The translations under genes were made by a program, and so were the position numbers. A stretch of 64,000 nucleotides of DNA from Micropruina sp. (GTDB lineage Bacteria; Actinomycetota; Actinomycetes; Propionibacteriales; Propionibacteriaceae). Below are positions 47,239 through 57,003 of this stretch, piece after piece. The stretch covers positions 496,001 through 560,000 of the forward strand of contig JADJTM010000001.1 in assembly GCA_016711205.1 (NCBI GenBank), given 5' to 3'. The notes under the pieces were generated by a model, which saw nothing but the letters and a program-made list of their open reading frames with translations, was not told the DNA's origin and searched no databases. Each line of letters opens with the position of its first letter. Position 1 is the first letter of the stretch.

Positions 47239-47889
47239 ATGACCATGCCCGCCCTGCCCGGTGGACTGGCTCCGGCCGGTCCGTCGATGGACTACTACAT
47301 CCCCCAGTGGGAGGAGCGCACCAGCTACGGCATGCGGCGCGTCGACCCCTACACCAAGCTGTTCGAGGACCGCATCATCTTTCTCGGCACCCCGATCAGC
47401 GACGACATCGCCAACGCGGTGATGGCGCAGTTGCTGTGCCTGCAGTCGATGGATCCCGAACGTCCGATCAGCATCTACATCAACAGCCCCGGCGGCTCGT
47501 TCACGGCGCTGACCGCGATCTACGACACGATGCGCTACATCAAGCCCGACGTGCAGACGGTGTGCCTGGGTCAGGCGGCGTCGGCCGCTGCCGTGCTGCT
47601 GGCCGCCGGCACCAAGGGCAAGCGGCTGGCGCTGCCGAACAGCCGCATCCTGATTCACCAGCCGGCCACCGAGGGCGGCTACGGGCAGAGCTCCGATCTC
47701 GAGATTCAGGCCCGCGAGATCTTGCGCATCCGGGCGCTGATGGAGGGCATGCTGGCCGAATCCACCGGCCAGGACGTGAAGAAAGTCAGCCGCGACATCG
47801 AGCGCGACAAGTACCTGACCGCCGAAGAGGCGGTCGAGTACGGCATCGTCGACTCCATTCTCACCTCGCTCAAAGACGTCGACGCCTGA
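47239..47889 (+). CDS. clpP2: ATP-dependent Clp protease proteolytic subunit ClpP2
   Basis: The 216-residue protein starts at ATG 47239. Its triad lies in CLGQAASAAAVLLAAGTKGK (Ser), SRILIHQPATEG (His) and DIERDKYLTAEEAVEYGIVD (Asp). It is paired with ClpP1 in one operon and should form the second ring of the mixed protease. The N-terminal extension (PALPGGLAPAGPSMDYYIPQ) is typical for ClpP2 propeptides. Confidence 0.95.
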   Translation: MTMPALPGGLAPAGPSMDYYIPQWEERTSYGMRRVDPYTKLFEDRIIFLGTPISDDIANAVMAQLLCLQSMDPERPISIYINSPGGSFTALTAIYDTMRYIKPDVQTVCLGQAASAAAVLLAAGTKGKRLALPNSRILIHQPATEGGYGQSSDLEIQAREILRIRALMEGMLAESTGQDVKKVSRDIERDKYLTAEEAVEYGIVDSILTSLKDVDA

Positions 47890-47963
47890 CCCGAGCGCGC
47901 TGGGCGCGTCCCTTGCGGATGCGCATCAGCGGGCTAGGGTGGCCTGCACGGGAAGGAGGGGTC

Positions 47964-49259
47964 GTGGCGCGAATCGGAGAGACCTCTGAGCTGCTCAAAT
48001 GCTCGTTCTGCGGAAAGAGCCAGAAGCAGGTCAAGAAGTTGATCGCGGGTCCCGGTGTCTACATCTGTGACGAATGCATCGATCTGTGCAACGAGATCAT
48101 CGAGGAGGAATTCTCCGAGGCCGCCGACGTCGGCCTGCTCGACGATCTGCCCAAGCCGCGTGAGATCTGCTCGTTCCTCGACTCGTACGTGATCGGCCAG
48201 GACGTCGCCAAGAAGGCCCTCAGCGTGGCCGTCTACAACCACTACAAGCGCGTCCAGGCCCAGGCAAACACCCCGCCCAGCCGCCGCACCGCCGAAGAGG
48301 AGTCGGTCGAACTGGGCAAGTCGAACATTCTGCTGATCGGCCCCACCGGTTGCGGCAAGACCTACCTCGCGCAGACCCTGGCCCGCATGCTCAACGTGCC
48401 GTTCGCCATGGCCGATGCCACCGCGCTCACCGAGGCCGGCTACGTCGGCGAAGACGTCGAGAACATTCTGCTCAAGCTCATCCAGTCCGCCGACTTCGAC
48501 GTCAAGAAGGCCGAGACCGGCATCATCTACATCGACGAGATCGACAAGGTGGCCCGCAAGAGCGAGAACCCGTCGATCACCCGCGACGTGTCCGGCGAGG
48601 GCGTCCAGCAGGCATTGCTGAAGATCCTCGAGGGCACCACCGCGTCCGTACCGCCGCAGGGCGGCCGCAAGCACCCCCACCAGGACTTCATCCAGATCGA
48701 CACCACGAACATCCTGTTCATCGTCGGGGGGGCGTTCGCCGGCCTCGAAGAGATCATCAACGCCCGCATCGGCAAACGTCCGCTCGGCTTCAACAACGAC
48801 GCCGCGGTGCGCAAGCCCGCCTCCGACAACCCGTTTGAAGAAGTGCGTCCCGAAGACCTGCACCGCTACGGTCTGATCCCCGAGTTCATCGGCCGGCTGC
48901 CGATGATCAGCACCGTTGCCTCGCTCGACTCCACTTCGCTGGTCCGCATCCTGGTCGAACCCAAGAACGCGCTGATCAAACAGTTCCGCAAACTGTTCGA
49001 GATGGACGGCGTCGACCTGCAGTTCACCGAGACGGCGATCGCGGCGGTGGCCGAGATGGCGCTGCACCGCGGCATCGGCGCGCGTGGACTGCGCTCCATC
49101 CTCGAAGAGATTCTGCTCAACGTGATGTACCACGTGCCCAGCGACGACGATGTGGCCCGCGTGCTGGTCACCGAAGAGGTGGTGCGCGACGGCGTCGCAC
49201 CCACCCTGGTGTCGCGGGCTCAGGTGGCGCGCAGCGACCGGCGCGAGAAGAGCGCCTGA
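47964..49259 (+). CDS. clpX: ATP-dependent Clp protease ATP-binding subunit ClpX
   Basis: From GTG 47964, behind GGAGGGG, the 431-residue unfoldase has the N-terminal zinc finger with Cys 13, 16, 35 and 38 (KCSFCGKSQ and YICDECIDLC). Walker A is LLIGPTGCGKTYLAQ, Walker B GIIYIDEIDKVARK, and the pore loop GYVGEDVEN. HRGIGARGLRSILEEILL is the sensor 2 helix. It recognises tagged substrates and feeds ClpP1P2. It follows clpP2 by 74 bases. Confidence 0.97.
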   Translation: MARIGETSELLKCSFCGKSQKQVKKLIAGPGVYICDECIDLCNEIIEEEFSEAADVGLLDDLPKPREICSFLDSYVIGQDVAKKALSVAVYNHYKRVQAQANTPPSRRTAEEESVELGKSNILLIGPTGCGKTYLAQTLARMLNVPFAMADATALTEAGYVGEDVENILLKLIQSADFDVKKAETGIIYIDEIDKVARKSENPSITRDVSGEGVQQALLKILEGTTASVPPQGGRKHPHQDFIQIDTTNILFIVGGAFAGLEEIINARIGKRPLGFNNDAAVRKPASDNPFEEVRPEDLHRYGLIPEFIGRLPMISTVASLDSTSLVRILVEPKNALIKQFRKLFEMDGVDLQFTETAIAAVAEMALHRGIGARGLRSILEEILLNVMYHVPSDDDVARVLVTEEVVRDGVAPTLVSRAQVARSDRREKSA

Positions 49260-49289
49260 ACCTCACCGACGCCCCGTCACCAATGAGGC

Positions 49290-50087
49290 TCAGCCGGCCT
49301 GCTCGCGAGCCGGGCTGGCCACGCTGCGTGGATAGTTGTTCACCAGCCCCTGCAACCGGGCCAGGCTGACCGCAACCAACCGGTCGTGCACCCCCAGTTT
49401 GCGATAGATGTTGCCCAGGTGCTTGTGCACCGTGCGGGGCGACAGCCGTAGCCGCGAGGCGATCGAGGTGGCCAGCAACCCCTCGGCCAGCAACCCCAGC
49501 ACCTGCAACTCGCGATCGGTCATGGTGGAGTCGTCCACCTTCTCGCGCACCCAATCCTGGGCCCGCTGCGCGCGGACGGAGCGCGCCGCGTGCGGCCAGA
49601 GGGCGACCAGCGCGTCCCGGGCCCGGTCCATCAGCAGGCGGTCGGCGGGGCCGAAGGGGGTGCGCCGGGTGAACACCAGCACCCGTCCGTGACCGGCCGA
49701 CGGCAACTCCTCGCTGGTCTGCATCCACAGCGAGGCCACATGGCCGACGCCTTCGACGTACTCGACGCAGAACTGCTCATGACCAGCCCGTAGATCGCGG
49801 GTCAGCAGATCATCGGCGACTCTGCGGACGTGCTCGGTGTCGGGATCGGTGACGGTGACGTAGGGCGGGCGGCCCGGTGCGATGGCGATGGCCACCGCCA
49901 CGTCGGCCGTCAGCGCGCGGCCCAGCGATCGACACACGATCAGGTCGGCGGAGCGTCCCAGGTTGAGCGCGCGCATGGCTTCACAGAGCATGTCGAGAAC
50001 CGCGACGGCGGACGCAGCGCCACCGGCCCCCTCATCGTCACGAACCACGTGCGGGCCCCTTCGGGCGATAGTGCAAGAATCAATCAT
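49290..50087 (-). CDS. LuxR-type transcriptional regulator
   Basis: The 265-residue protein ends in a LuxR helix-turn-helix (MTDRELQVLGLLAEGLLATS, then IASRLRLSPRTVHKHLGNIY and RKLGVHDRLVAVS). The N-terminal about 180 residues resemble a GAF-like sensor but have no clear motif. It lies between clpX and ptsHI, divergent from ptsH, and might regulate that operon. The signal is unknown. Confidence 0.85.
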   Translation of the reverse strand: MIDSCTIARRGPHVVRDDEGAGGAASAVAVLDMLCEAMRALNLGRSADLIVCRSLGRALTADVAVAIAIAPGRPPYVTVTDPDTEHVRRVADDLLTRDLRAGHEQFCVEYVEGVGHVASLWMQTSEELPSAGHGRVLVFTRRTPFGPADRLLMDRARDALVALWPHAARSVRAQRAQDWVREKVDDSTMTDRELQVLGLLAEGLLATSIASRLRLSPRTVHKHLGNIYRKLGVHDRLVAVSLARLQGLVNNYPRSVASPAREQAG

Positions 50088-50218
50088 TCGGGCTCCTGAC
50101 CTGTGTTGTGCAGGAGCTGTGCAGGGTCTGAGAAATACCGTTGCACACGCGCATATTCACGAACAAGGGCTACCGGACCTTTAGGTGCGTCCAGACCGTG
50201 CACAGAACGTCGTTTCGC

Positions 50219-50248
50219 TTGATAGCCCCTAGAGAACGGCCATATATT
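50219..50248 (+). promoter_or_regulatory. Promoter of the ptsH-ptsI operon
   Basis: TTGATA (50219-50224) and TATATT (50243-50248) with an 18-base spacer form a good sigma-70-type promoter about 90 bases before the ptsH ATG. The leader between carries no clear hairpin. Confidence 0.6.
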
Positions 50249-50336
50249 GGCGGGGACCGCGCCGCTCGACCCAACTGAAGACCCCGCCGGTCACCACCCA
50301 GGTCCACTGGGCCATTTCGTACAAAGGAGTCCTTTC

Positions 50337-50606
50337 ATGGCTACCCGTGAAGTCGCTATCGGTTCGTCCGTCGGTCTGCACGCCCGTCCCGCGTCCATCT
50401 TCGTTCAAGCCGCCACGGCGACCGGCCTTCCGGTCACCATCGCCAAGCAGGGCGGCAACCCCGTCGACGCCCGCAGCATTCTGGGTGTGATGGCCCTGGG
50501 CGCCAAGAACGGCGAGGTCGTCACCCTGTCCGCCGAGGGCGACGGCGCGGACGCGGCCCTCGACGGGCTGGTGGCGCTGCTCGAGCGGGATCTGGACGCC
50601 GAATGA
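50337..50606 (+). CDS. ptsH: Phosphocarrier protein HPr
   Basis: The 89-residue protein starts at ATG 50337 behind AAAGGAG. GSSVGLHARPASIFVQAA holds the phosphorylated His, and ARSILGVMALGAKNGEVVTL carries the regulatory-Ser region of the family. It passes phosphate from enzyme I to sugar-specific enzymes II. Its stop overlaps the ptsI start by ATGA. Confidence 0.96.
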   Translation: MATREVAIGSSVGLHARPASIFVQAATATGLPVTIAKQGGNPVDARSILGVMALGAKNGEVVTLSAEGDGADAALDGLVALLERDLDAE

Positions 50607-52288
50607 CCGAACTCCACTCCACGCTCAGTGGCATCGGGGTGAGTGCCGGGGTGGCCGTCGGTCCGCTGGTGATCGTCAGCCCGCCCCCGACGGCGCCCGC
50701 CAACGAGCCGCCGACCACTGACGCCGCCGCGGCGTCCACTCAGGTCCGCGACACGCTGAAGGCGGTGGCGGACGGACTGCTCGCCAAGGCTGCCAACGCC
50801 GACGCGCACGCCAAGCCGATTCTGGAGGCCGGTGCCATGATGGCCGGCGATCCGGGGCTGGCCGGCGCGATCGACACCCAGTTGCAGACGGGCAAGGGCA
50901 TCACCAACGCCGTCGCGGCGGCCGTCGACGAGTACTGCGCCATGTTCGAGTCGCTCGGCGGCTATATGGCCGAGCGGGTCACCGACCTCAAGGACGTGCG
51001 TGACCGCACGGTCGCGCGGTTGCTCGGCCAGCCCGAGCCCGGCGTGCCCAGCCTGACCACGCCCAGCGTGCTGGCCGCAGTCGACCTCGCGCCCGCCGAG
51101 ACGGCGACCCTCTCGGTCGAGACGTGTCTCGGCATCATCACCTCCGCCGGCGGACCGACCAGCCACACGGCGATCCTGGCCGCCCAGCTCGGCATTCCGG
51201 CGATCGTGCAGGCCGAGGGCATCCTCGACGTGCCGTTCGGTACCAGCGTGGCGCTCGACGGTGGGGTGGGCGAGATCATCGTCGATCCCAGCGAGGCCGA
51301 GCAGCAGTTGCTCCTCGACCGCAAGGCGCGGCGCGAGAAGGCTCTGGCGGCCGGCTCGGGCAAGGGCACCACCAAGGACGGTCACCCGATCGCGCTGCTG
51401 GCCAACATCGGTACCGCGGCCGACGCGCACAAGGCGGCGGCACAGGACGTCGAAGGGGTGGGGCTGTTCCGCTCCGAGTTCCTCTTCCTCGATCGTGACT
51501 CGGCCCCCACCGTCGACGAGCAGACGGCCACGTACACCGAGGTGCTGCAGGCGTTCGGCGACCGCAAGGTCGTGGTGCGCACGCTCGACGCAGGTGCCGA
51601 CAAGCCGTTGGCGTTCGCCGATCTCGGTCATGAAGAGAATCCGGCACTGGGCCGGCGCGGCATCCGGCTGGGTGTGGTCCGTCCCGACCTGCTCGACGAT
51701 CAGCTGCAGGCCCTCGCCAACGCCTACGAAGCGACCGGGGGTGACTTGTGGGTGATGGCGCCGATGATCGCCACACGTCAGGAGGCCTCCTGGTTCGCTG
51801 AGAAGGTGCGGTCCAAGGGGCTACCCAAGGTGGGCGTGATGATCGAGGTGCCGGCGGCGGCGCTGCGGTCGTTCGACGTGCTCAGCGAGGTCGATTTCGC
51901 CAGCCTGGGTACCAATGACCTGGGGCAGTACACGATGGCGGCCGACCGCATGCAGGGCGCACTGTCCACGTTGCTCGACCCGTGGCAGCCGGCGTTGCTC
52001 GACATCATCTTCTATGCCTGCGACGGCGGGGCCAAGACCGGGCATCCGGTCGGGGTCTGCGGCGAGGCCGGCGGCGACCCGCTGCTCGCGCTCGTTCTCG
52101 CGGGCCTGGGTGTCAGCAGCCTGTCGATGGCGCCGAGCAAGGTGCGGGCCGTCCGAACCGCGCTGGCGCTGCACGATCTGCATCAGTGCCAGCAGATGGC
52201 AGCGGCAGCCCGGGCGTCCGTTGGGCCGAAAGAGGCACGCGAAGTGGTGCTCAGCATGGCCGACCCGGTCATGGTCGACCTGCTCTGA
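50603..52288 (+). CDS. ptsI: Phosphoenolpyruvate-protein phosphotransferase, enzyme I
   Basis: The 561-residue enzyme has the swivel His in SAGGPTSHTAILAAQLGIPA, the PEP-binding domain with GVGLFRSEFLFLDRD, KPLAFADLGHEENPALGRRG and the C-terminal signature SLGTNDLGQYTMAADR. VCGEAGGDP with the active Cys is present. It autophosphorylates from PEP and phosphorylates HPr. The gene is coupled to ptsH and followed by a strong terminator. Confidence 0.97.
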   Translation: MTELHSTLSGIGVSAGVAVGPLVIVSPPPTAPANEPPTTDAAAASTQVRDTLKAVADGLLAKAANADAHAKPILEAGAMMAGDPGLAGAIDTQLQTGKGITNAVAAAVDEYCAMFESLGGYMAERVTDLKDVRDRTVARLLGQPEPGVPSLTTPSVLAAVDLAPAETATLSVETCLGIITSAGGPTSHTAILAAQLGIPAIVQAEGILDVPFGTSVALDGGVGEIIVDPSEAEQQLLLDRKARREKALAAGSGKGTTKDGHPIALLANIGTAADAHKAAAQDVEGVGLFRSEFLFLDRDSAPTVDEQTATYTEVLQAFGDRKVVVRTLDAGADKPLAFADLGHEENPALGRRGIRLGVVRPDLLDDQLQALANAYEATGGDLWVMAPMIATRQEASWFAEKVRSKGLPKVGVMIEVPAAALRSFDVLSEVDFASLGTNDLGQYTMAADRMQGALSTLLDPWQPALLDIIFYACDGGAKTGHPVGVCGEAGGDPLLALVLAGLGVSSLSMAPSKVRAVRTALALHDLHQCQQMAAAARASVGPKEAREVVLSMADPVMVDLL

Positions 52289-52298
52289 GGCAGTGCTC

Positions 52299-52340
52299 AG
52301 CGAAGGGGTGGTGGACCACGGTCCACCACCCCTTTCGCTG
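52299..52340 (+). terminator. Strong terminator after ptsI
   Basis: AAGGGGTGGTGGACC (52303-52317) pairs perfectly with 52320-52334 around a 2-base gap, and a TTT run with CGCT follows. GCGAA/TTTCGC extends the stem. It ends the ptsHI operon. Confidence 0.9.
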
Positions 52341-52381
52341 TTCATTTCCGACCCCGCCCGATGACCAGCGCGAGGCCCGAA

Positions 52382-52843
52382 CTACTTCTCGACGCCCTTC
52401 AGGGTGCCGGTGACCTTGCCGCTGGTGGAGCCGACGAAGCAGAGCACCTCGCGGTCACCTGTGGCCCAGGACTCCTTCACGGGGTAGAGATAGAACATGT
52501 CGTAGGCCGAATCCTTGGTGGAGAGCCCGATGAAGGTCTTGAACTGCTCGGAGCAGAAGGTGTTCGCGTGCTTGGTGAGCTCGTCCTCACCCGGAAAATC
52601 GCCGTCCTCGAGGTCGGTGCGCGCGTAGGCCTCGAAGTAGTGCGGCTGGTCGCAGGGAATCACCTTCAGGCTGCTGACGTCGCCCTCTTTCATGGCCCCC
52701 GTGCAGTCGCCCACGGTGACCTGAAAGGCGTCGATGGACGCCTCGGCGGTGACCTGTCCGGCGGTGTTGCGCGGTACCCCGGTCGCGCAACCGGCCAGCA
52801 CCAGGCAGGCGATACCGGCTGCCGCGACCCACGTGCGCCTCAT
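52382..52843 (-). CDS. Lipoprotein with septum-formation-type domain
   Basis: The 153-residue protein starts MRRTWVAAAGIACLVLAGCA, a lipoprotein signal with lipobox LAGC. The mature part (VTVGDCTGAMKEGDVSSLKV, IPCDQPHYFEAYART, ANTFCSEQFKTFIG, REVLCFVGS) holds four Cys, likely two disulphides, and matches the septum formation PF13845-like pattern. It is anchored on the outer face of the membrane. Its start overlaps the stop of valS by ATGA. Confidence 0.75.
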   Translation of the reverse strand: MRRTWVAAAGIACLVLAGCATGVPRNTAGQVTAEASIDAFQVTVGDCTGAMKEGDVSSLKVIPCDQPHYFEAYARTDLEDGDFPGEDELTKHANTFCSEQFKTFIGLSTKDSAYDMFYLYPVKESWATGDREVLCFVGSTSGKVTGTLKGVEK

Positions 52844-55428
52844 GGCGTCACCAGGGTGACGTCCACCCGCAGCGGCGGCTCGGACGGTTCGAGCACGACC
52901 TCGCCGGTGATGCGTCCGACCGCTGCAAGGTCCGCAAGCACCGGACGCAGCCGCGCCAGCACCTCGTCCGGCGCACTGATGGTGGTGGCGCTGGCCTCGG
53001 TCTTCATCGACACCTTGGCGATCGACTTCGCCCCCCGGACTCCCATCAGCACCTCCGCGACGTCACCGAGCAGCGCCGGGTCGCCACCGGAGGGGACTTC
53101 TTCGGCGACCGGCCACCGGCTGCGGTGCACGGAGCCTTCGTGCCACCACGACCAGACCTCTTCGGTGACGTAGGGCATGAACGGCGCGAAGAGCCGCAGC
53201 TGCAGGTCGAGCGCCAGCTGCAGAGCCCCGCGCGCGGACGCCGCCGCCCGCTCGCCCTGCGCCCCGTACGCGCGCTCCTTGACGAGCTCGAGGTAGTCGT
53301 CGCAGAACGTCCAGAAGAACCGCTCGGCCACCTCCAGCGCGGTGCTGTAGTCGAACGCCTCGAACGCGTCGGTGGCCCGGACGACCACCTGCCGCAGGCT
53401 CGCCAGCATGGCCAGATCGACCGGTTCGTACACAGCGCCGGCGCCGACCGGGCCCTCACCCATGCCCAGCACGAACTTGGACGCGTTCAGCACCTTCATG
53501 GCCAGCCTTCGGCCGACCTTCATGCCCGTCTCGTCGAACGGCGAATCCATGCCCGGACGTGCCATCGCCGCCCGCCAGCGGACGGCGTCCGCCCCGAAAC
53601 GGTCGAGAATGTCGGTGGGCACGATCACGTTGCCGATCGACTTGCTCATCTTCTTGCGGTCCGGGTCGACCACGAAACCCGAGATGGCCACCGTCTTCCA
53701 CGGCGCGACATGCTCCTCGTAGTGCGCGCGCACCACCCGGCTGAACACCCAGGTGCGAATGATGTCGTGCGCCTCCGGGGCGAAGTCCATCGGAAAGGTC
53801 AGCTGCCACAGTTCGGGGTCGCTGTCCCAGCCGCAGGCGATCTGCGGGGTCAGGGACGAGGTGGCCCAGGTGTCCATGATGTCGGGGTCGCCGACGAACC
53901 CCCCCGGCACGCCGCGCTGCTCGGCGGTGTACCCCGGAGCGAGGTCGGATGACGGGTCGATCGGCAGGGATTCCTCCGATGCGAAGATCGGACGGTTGTG
54001 GTCGGGTTCGCCGTCGGCGTCCACCGGGTACCACACCGGGAACGGCACGCCGAAGAACCGCTGTCTGCTGATCAGCCAGTCGCCGTTCAGGCCGTTCACC
54101 CAGTTCGCGTAGCGGTGCCGCATGTGCTCAGGCACCCAGGTGAGCTCGTCACCACGGGCCAGTAGCGCCTGCTTGAGGGCCTCGTCGCGGCCACCGTTGC
54201 GGATGTACCACTGCCGGGTCGACACGATCTCGAGCGGCTTATCACCCTTTTCGTAGAAGTTCGCCTTGCGCGAGGTGGGGGTCGGCTCACCGTCCAGGTC
54301 GCCGCCGGCACGCAGCAGATCGACCATCGCGGCACGGGCTGAGAACGGTGTCTTGCCGGCCAGCTCGGCATACGGGGCAGGGTTCGCCAGCCACTCCGGG
54401 GTCTCGGCGCTGAGCCGTCCGTCACGTTGGATCACGGTGCGCATGGGCAGCTGCAGCTCACGCCACCACTGCACGTCCGTGGCGTCGCCGAACGTGCAGC
54501 ACATCGCGATGCCGGCGCCCTTGTCGGGTTCGGCCGCCGGATGCGCCAGCACCGGAATCTCGACGCCGAACACCGGCGAAGTGACGGTGCTGCCGAACAG
54601 GCGCTGGTAGCGAGTGTCGTCCGGATGCGCGATCAGGGCGCAGACCGACGGGATCAGTTCGGGCCGCGTGGTCTCGATGTGGATCGGCTCGCCGTCCGGC
54701 CGGTGAAAGGCGACGCGGTGGTAGTGACCGGGGTAGTCGCGAGCCTCCTGCTCGGCCTGGGCGACGGCGGTCTGAAAGGTGACGTCCCACACCGTGGGCG
54801 CCTCGGCCAGGTAGGCCTCACCACGGGCGCAGTTGCGCAGAAAGGCCCGCTGCGAGATGCGGATCGAGTCGGCGGAGATGGTGGCGTACAGGTGGTTCTT
54901 CCAGTCCACGCTCAGGCCGAGCGTGCGCCACAGCTTTGCGAAGGCCTGCTCGTCGACCTCGGTGAGCCGATGGCACAGCTCGATGAAGTTCTTGCGGCTG
55001 ATCGACATCTGTCGTTTGGGGTCGGGCTTGGCCGGTGCGGTGAAGTCGGGGTCGTAGCCGATGGACGGGTCGCAGCGCACCCCATAGAAGTTCTGCACCC
55101 GGCGCTCGGTCGGCAGCCCGTTGTCGTCCCAGCCCATCGGGTAGAAGACGTGCTTGCCCTGCATGCGCTGGTAACGCGCCACCAGGTCGGTGTGGGTGTA
55201 GCTGAACACGTGCCCCACGTGCAACGACCCCGACACCGTGGGTGGGGGAGTGTCGATGCTGAACACCTGCGCCCGCGAGTCGGGACGGACGAACTCGTAG
55301 GTGCCCTGCTCGTCCCAGGCCTTCGACCACTTCGCCTCGAGCCCTTCCAGTGCCGGACGCTCCGGCACCGTGACGACCGCGTCCGGCGAAAGGGCTGCGG
55401 ACGGGGACGGACTGGCTGCAAGGCTCAT
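52840..55428 (-). CDS. valS: Valyl-tRNA synthetase
   Basis: The 862-residue class I enzyme has the HIGH motif as PTVSGSLHVGHVFSYTHTDL, the KMSKS motif as DPDRKKMSKSIGNVIVPTDI, an editing domain (HIETTRPELIPSVCALIAHP) and the anticodon domain. It is short and lacks a long C-terminal coiled coil, as in the archaeal-like ValS branch. The ATG at 55428 is preferred; one at 55437 adds three residues. It charges tRNA-Val. Confidence 0.95.
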   Translation of the reverse strand: MSLAASPSPSAALSPDAVVTVPERPALEGLEAKWSKAWDEQGTYEFVRPDSRAQVFSIDTPPPTVSGSLHVGHVFSYTHTDLVARYQRMQGKHVFYPMGWDDNGLPTERRVQNFYGVRCDPSIGYDPDFTAPAKPDPKRQMSISRKNFIELCHRLTEVDEQAFAKLWRTLGLSVDWKNHLYATISADSIRISQRAFLRNCARGEAYLAEAPTVWDVTFQTAVAQAEQEARDYPGHYHRVAFHRPDGEPIHIETTRPELIPSVCALIAHPDDTRYQRLFGSTVTSPVFGVEIPVLAHPAAEPDKGAGIAMCCTFGDATDVQWWRELQLPMRTVIQRDGRLSAETPEWLANPAPYAELAGKTPFSARAAMVDLLRAGGDLDGEPTPTSRKANFYEKGDKPLEIVSTRQWYIRNGGRDEALKQALLARGDELTWVPEHMRHRYANWVNGLNGDWLISRQRFFGVPFPVWYPVDADGEPDHNRPIFASEESLPIDPSSDLAPGYTAEQRGVPGGFVGDPDIMDTWATSSLTPQIACGWDSDPELWQLTFPMDFAPEAHDIIRTWVFSRVVRAHYEEHVAPWKTVAISGFVVDPDRKKMSKSIGNVIVPTDILDRFGADAVRWRAAMARPGMDSPFDETGMKVGRRLAMKVLNASKFVLGMGEGPVGAGAVYEPVDLAMLASLRQVVVRATDAFEAFDYSTALEVAERFFWTFCDDYLELVKERAYGAQGERAAASARGALQLALDLQLRLFAPFMPYVTEEVWSWWHEGSVHRSRWPVAEEVPSGGDPALLGDVAEVLMGVRGAKSIAKVSMKTEASATTISAPDEVLARLRPVLADLAAVGRITGEVVLEPSEPPLRVDVTLVTP

Positions 55429-55493
55429 GGGCTGCATCTTACGAAAGGCCGCACGGCCCCGACCAATCGGACGGCGCTTGTCCGAGGACTCAC

Positions 55494-56237
55494 TCAGGCC
55501 GCGGCGGCAGCCTCGATGAATGCCTGCAGCTTGCTGACGTCATCGGGCAGTGTGGTGAGGTCCTGGGTCTTTCCGTTGATCACCAACGTGGGGGTGCTGA
55601 GCACCCCGGCCTTGCTGGCCGCCTCCTCGACGCCCTGGACGAAGCCCGCCATGGTGCGGTTGTCGTAGCAGGACTGGAACTGCGTGAGCGGCTCGCCGCT
55701 CAGCCCGGCCGTTTGCGCGAGGGTGACCCGGAACAGGTCGTCGGTGTACTCGCCCTGGTAGGCGGCGGCGAAGATGCTCTGGTGAAAGTTCTTGTAGACC
55801 CCGGCCACGTCGGCGCAGGCCGCGGCGATGGCGCCCCGGTGCGAGAGTCCGTTGGCGTCGCCCTTGTCGAGAAAGACCTTGGTGTGGTTGATCAGCGAGA
55901 TGTCGCCGGCGTTGGCCAGCGCGTTGATGGTGAGCCCGTACTTCTCTTCGAAGGTGACGCAGTGGCTGCACTGGTAGTCCAGGTAGAGGCCGACCACCGG
56001 CGCGTTCGGCTTGGCCACGCCGGGGTTCACCACGATTCCGTCGTTGGCCGCGGTGGCGTTCGGCGGACGGGCGGCCACCGGTGCTGGTGCATTGCCGATC
56101 GTCGACCAGATCAGCACCGCGATGGCGACCAGCGCACCGACTCCGACCCCGATGGCCGCGATGATGCGGACCCGGCGACGCTTGGCTTGCGCCTGCTGGG
56201 CCGCCCGCAGGCGCTCGCGGCGCGACGCGTTAGCCAT
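55494..56237 (-). CDS. Membrane-anchored DsbA-like thioredoxin-fold protein (CSHC)
   Basis: The 247-residue protein has a basic N-terminus, one membrane anchor (IIAAIGVGVGALVAIAVLIW) and an extracytoplasmic DsbA-like domain. The active site is LDYQCSHCVTFEEKYG. STPTLVINGKTQDLTTLP carries the cis-Pro. It should catalyse thiol oxidation of exported proteins. It overlaps the next upstream gene by 8 bases, forming an operon with a second paralogue and a MauE-like protein. Confidence 0.88.
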   Translation of the reverse strand: MANASRRERLRAAQQAQAKRRRVRIIAAIGVGVGALVAIAVLIWSTIGNAPAPVAARPPNATAANDGIVVNPGVAKPNAPVVGLYLDYQCSHCVTFEEKYGLTINALANAGDISLINHTKVFLDKGDANGLSHRGAIAAACADVAGVYKNFHQSIFAAAYQGEYTDDLFRVTLAQTAGLSGEPLTQFQSCYDNRTMAGFVQGVEEAASKAGVLSTPTLVINGKTQDLTTLPDDVSKLQAFIEAAAAA

Positions 56238-57003
56238 TGCCCTTGGTGGTCAGGATGGTCTGCCGGAAGGCCTCAGCGGACTGCTGGAACACGGTGTTGT
56301 TGTCGAGCTTGGTGCCGTTCACCATGATCGTCGGGGTGGAGTTGACCCCGCCCTTGGACGCGGCCTCGTTGGTGCCCTGCACGAAGTCGGCCGTGGCGCG
56401 GTTGTCGTAGCACTGCTGGAACGGGGTCAGCTTGTCACCGGTGATGCCGGCGGTGGCAGCAAAGTCGACGCGCAGCTGCTGGGTGGTGTACCCGGTGCCC
56501 TCGGTTTCCGGTTGGCCCGCGAAGATCGCGCCGTGGTAGGCCGCGAAGGCCCCGGCGTTGTCTGCACAGGCGGCAGCAATGCCGGCCCGGCTGGACGAGT
56601 CGTTGCGCAGGTTGCTGTCGAGGAACGTCATGGTGCGGTAGATCAGTTGGATCTCACCCTTGCTCGCCAGGTCGTCCAGGGTCGGGCCGAAGGTGGTCTC
56701 GAACTGCTTGCAGACCGGGCACTGGTAGTCGAGAAAGATCTCGGCCTTCGGCACGCCGTCGGCGAACTTACCGGGATTGACGATGATGCCGGACTGGTCG
56801 GCGGTGGCGTTGACCGGAACGCCGGCCGAGGCGCCGGGCACCGCCGAGGGCTTGTTGAGCTGGCTGATGAAAATGGTGGCGAACACGCCCGCCACCACCA
56901 CGGCCAGCACGATGGCCCCCACGATGATGACGCGCTGCAGGCGCTTGGCGCGCTGCTGCGACTCTTGCTGGCGGCGCAGCGCCTCGCGTCGGCTCTGGGT
57001 CAT
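56230..57003 (-). CDS. Membrane-anchored DsbA-like thioredoxin-fold protein (CPVC)
   Basis: The 257-residue paralogue has the anchor VIIVGAIVLAVVVAGVFATI, active site LDYQCPVCKQFETTFG and cis-Pro loop STPTIMVNGTKLDNNTV. It shares the layout of its neighbour but has a different CxxC dipeptide, so the two may have different redox potentials or partners. It overlaps the MauE-like gene by ATGA. Confidence 0.88.
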   Translation of the reverse strand: MTQSRREALRRQQESQQRAKRLQRVIIVGAIVLAVVVAGVFATIFISQLNKPSAVPGASAGVPVNATADQSGIIVNPGKFADGVPKAEIFLDYQCPVCKQFETTFGPTLDDLASKGEIQLIYRTMTFLDSNLRNDSSSRAGIAAACADNAGAFAAYHGAIFAGQPETEGTGYTTQQLRVDFAATAGITGDKLTPFQQCYDNRATADFVQGTNEAASKGGVNSTPTIMVNGTKLDNNTVFQQSAEAFRQTILTTKGNG